Shown here: positions 5,427 to 6,261 of the stretch, one piece after another
Numbering within the stretch: the first letter of the stretch is position 1
Layout of the letters: every line of letters begins with the position of its first letter
Source of the DNA: Syntrophaceae bacterium UBA5764
GTDB lineage: Bacteria > Desulfobacterota > Syntrophia > Syntrophales > Smithellaceae
Direction of reading: 5' to 3'
DNA: 6,261 nucleotides
Assembly (NCBI GenBank): GCA_002418825.1
Contig: DIEW01000027.1
Coordinates: 2,297-8,557 of the forward strand
Translations under genes and position numbers: made by a program
Notes under the pieces: generated by a model
Databases searched by the model: none
What the model was told of the DNA's origin: nothing
What the model saw: the letters and a program-made list of their open reading frames with translations, nothing else

Positions 5427-6191
5427 TTAAACAGTCAAGACAGCATCCGCGCACAGCCAGAAAAGCTTCTCGCGTATGGCGGCTCTTAATTGCCATGAAC
5501 GCTCATCCCATTCCACGCAGCTCAAATCGTCCCCGCCATATAATATCTGCCCTAAAGTTACACCACGAAATTGCGCAACGGCCAGCATGCTTGCACTTTC
5601 CATTTCTACGGCTAGACAGCCTTCGTTTTTTCTCATGGCTATCCTACCCGGTGTCTCTCGGAAAGGCGCATCGGTCGTCCAGGTTTTTCCAATATGATGC
5701 GGAATACTCATATTACTCAAGGTGTTTGTAAGAGCCTCTACCGCCAAATCTTGTGCAAACACTTCTCGACTGGGTGGCAGGTAATGATATGAAACGCCTT
5801 CGTCGCGGACTGCGCTGGATACAACCAGGAAGCTACCAACTGTCATATGTTTATCAAGAACACCGCAGCCGCCACAGACCATAAATTTCCGACAACCATA
5901 AGCGATGACCTTTTCGAGCAGGCCTGCAGCCAGTGGCGCACCAACACCTGGGTGAAAAAATGCCAATCTCTTATCACAGTACTGTATTTCATAAATTGGA
6001 TGAGGCCCATCCTCCCAATAGTCTGTGACCAACACCTTTGCATTGTGTTCGGTTACTACCTTATCGATCGCATCCTTGAAAAAACAGATTACACAAAACT
6101 CAGGCATATCCAGGGGCGCGATGACCTTTGAAGGCTCGATAAAAGCAATGCGGGTTGAGTCATATTCCAGAATTGGAAATTTTTTGTTCAT
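5427..6191 (-). CDS. Nucleoside phosphorylase family protein (PNP/UDP type)
   Basis: Members of this family split a nucleoside with phosphate into free base and pentose 1-phosphate, or with water in the nucleosidase branch. The 254-residue length is usual. Visible family motifs are HPGVGAP (80-86, phosphate-binding region), GGCGVL (107-112, glycine-rich base pocket), TTDAPFRET (172-180) and AVEMESASMLAVA (194-206), whose MES segment binds the ribose. DD at 221-222 (YGGDDLS) may correspond to the catalytic acid of purine-type members. The sequence does not tell purine from uridine specificity. It is the first gene of its cassette. The ATG at 6191 has a modest AAGG (6196-6199) upstream, and the cassette core GTTGTGC lies at 6205-6211. 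The link to the downstream lincosamide enzyme is unexplained: nucleoside salvage or processing of a modified compound are both possible. Confidence 0.88.
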   Translation of the reverse strand: MNKKFPILEYDSTRIAFIEPSKVIAPLDMPEFCVICFFKDAIDKVVTEHNAKVLVTDYWEDGPHPIYEIQYCDKRLAFFHPGVGAPLAAGLLEKVIAYGCRKFMVCGGCGVLDKHMTVGSFLVVSSAVRDEGVSYHYLPPSREVFAQDLAVEALTNTLSNMSIPHHIGKTWTTDAPFRETPGRIAMRKNEGCLAVEMESASMLAVAQFRGVTLGQILYGGDDLSCVEWDERSWQLRAAIREKLFWLCADAVLTV

Positions 6192-6204
6192 AAAACCTTG
6201 TTTA

Positions 6205-6211
6205 GCACAAC
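6205..6211 (-). other. Recombination core site, right end of the last cassette
   Basis: GTTGTGC on the minus strand is exactly complementary to the outer core of the attC at 4580-4586, which is expected where the 1.7-kb cassette joins its upstream neighbour. The bases further right (6212-6261) show no paired arms with a bulged base, so this may be the crossover point of attI rather than of another attC. Confidence 0.65.
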
Positions 6212-6261
6212 AGTGTAATAAGTGGAAAATGTTCCGCCATATCAGAGCATATAGATGGAAA
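6212..6261. other. Upstream flank, possibly part of attI
   Basis: No gene, hairpin or clear promoter is seen in these 50 bases. In a standard integron the attI site and then an integrase gene pointing away (plus strand) would follow here. The window ends before either can be confirmed. Confidence 0.35.

Larger units (their letters stand above)
1..6261 (-). mobile_element. Integron gene-cassette array (five cassettes, minus strand)
   Basis: Every supported gene is on the minus strand, and attC-like sites interrupt the row at 1-28, 520-582, 3260-3315, 3702-3763 and 4529-4586. If integrase cuts after the G of each GTT core, the cassettes are: left edge-525, 526-3265, 3266-3707, 3708-4534 and 4535-6210. 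The boundary is supported by an inverted match between the two ends of a cassette: GTTAAAGGA (cassette ending at 525), GTTAAATGTTT (3266-3707), GTTGTAC (3708-4534) and GTTGTGC (4535-6210). Cassette 526-3265 has GTTACACGC at one end and GTTTACACGC at the other. No integrase gene is in the window. The attC sites are short (56-63 bp) and share motifs such as gcgatcggctt, but are not identical. A chromosomal or environmental integron therefore fits better than a class 1 clinical one; that is inference. Confidence 0.9.

Noticed and set aside
5476..6131. Plus-strand and alternate-frame open reading frames across the phosphorylase gene
   Set aside because: They are antisense or frame-shifted copies of a gene with clear family motifs.
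1..6261. CRISPR array, tRNA or rRNA genes
   Set aside because: The only recurring sequences are the attC sites, separated by genes of varied length. No regular spacer pattern or RNA gene was seen.

Overview
The window is a stretch of an integron gene-cassette array. All supported genes are on the minus strand, so the array reads right to left. Four complete attC recombination sites (520-582, 3260-3315, 3702-3763, 4529-4586) and one cut by the left edge (1-28) separate five cassettes. Each complete site has paired outer 7-bp core sites and an imperfect inner inverted repeat with one unpaired base, which is the structural signature of attC. Within four of the five cassettes, the 7 bases at the start are an exact inverted copy of the outer end of that cassette's own attC. 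In the fifth (the restriction-modification cassette) the two ends differ by one extra T. This fixes the cassette boundaries.

Layout in reading direction (right to left): (1) 4535-6210, a two-gene cassette with a nucleoside phosphorylase followed by a lincosamide nucleotidyltransferase very like Lnu(F). (2) 3708-4534, a two-gene cassette with a 76-residue hypothetical protein and an exported protein containing two copies of a TDNMW...LLD..DGR.W repeat. (3) 3266-3707, a small lipoprotein. (4) 526-3265, an unusually large cassette holding a complete type II restriction-modification unit: DNA cytosine-5 methyltransferase, phospholipase-D-like (NgoFVII-type) endonuclease and Vsr mismatch endonuclease, with its own promoter. 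(5) from 525 leftwards, a coiled-coil protein with a four-cysteine putative zinc site. The 50 bases right of 6211 do not fold like an attC, so the attI site and a divergent integrase gene may lie just beyond the window; this is inference.

The host is probably a Gram-negative, perhaps proteobacterial, environmental bacterium. The grounds are the integron itself, a lipoprotein and an exported protein, and an Lnu(F)-type gene; the species cannot be told. Base composition differs between cassettes: the phosphorylase/nucleotidyltransferase cassette is visibly richer in G+C than the AT-rich restriction, lipoprotein and coiled-coil cassettes. That fits separate origins. The genes do not form one pathway. 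They are independent adaptive modules: DNA defence with linked mismatch repair, probable antibiotic inactivation, and small envelope or unknown proteins.
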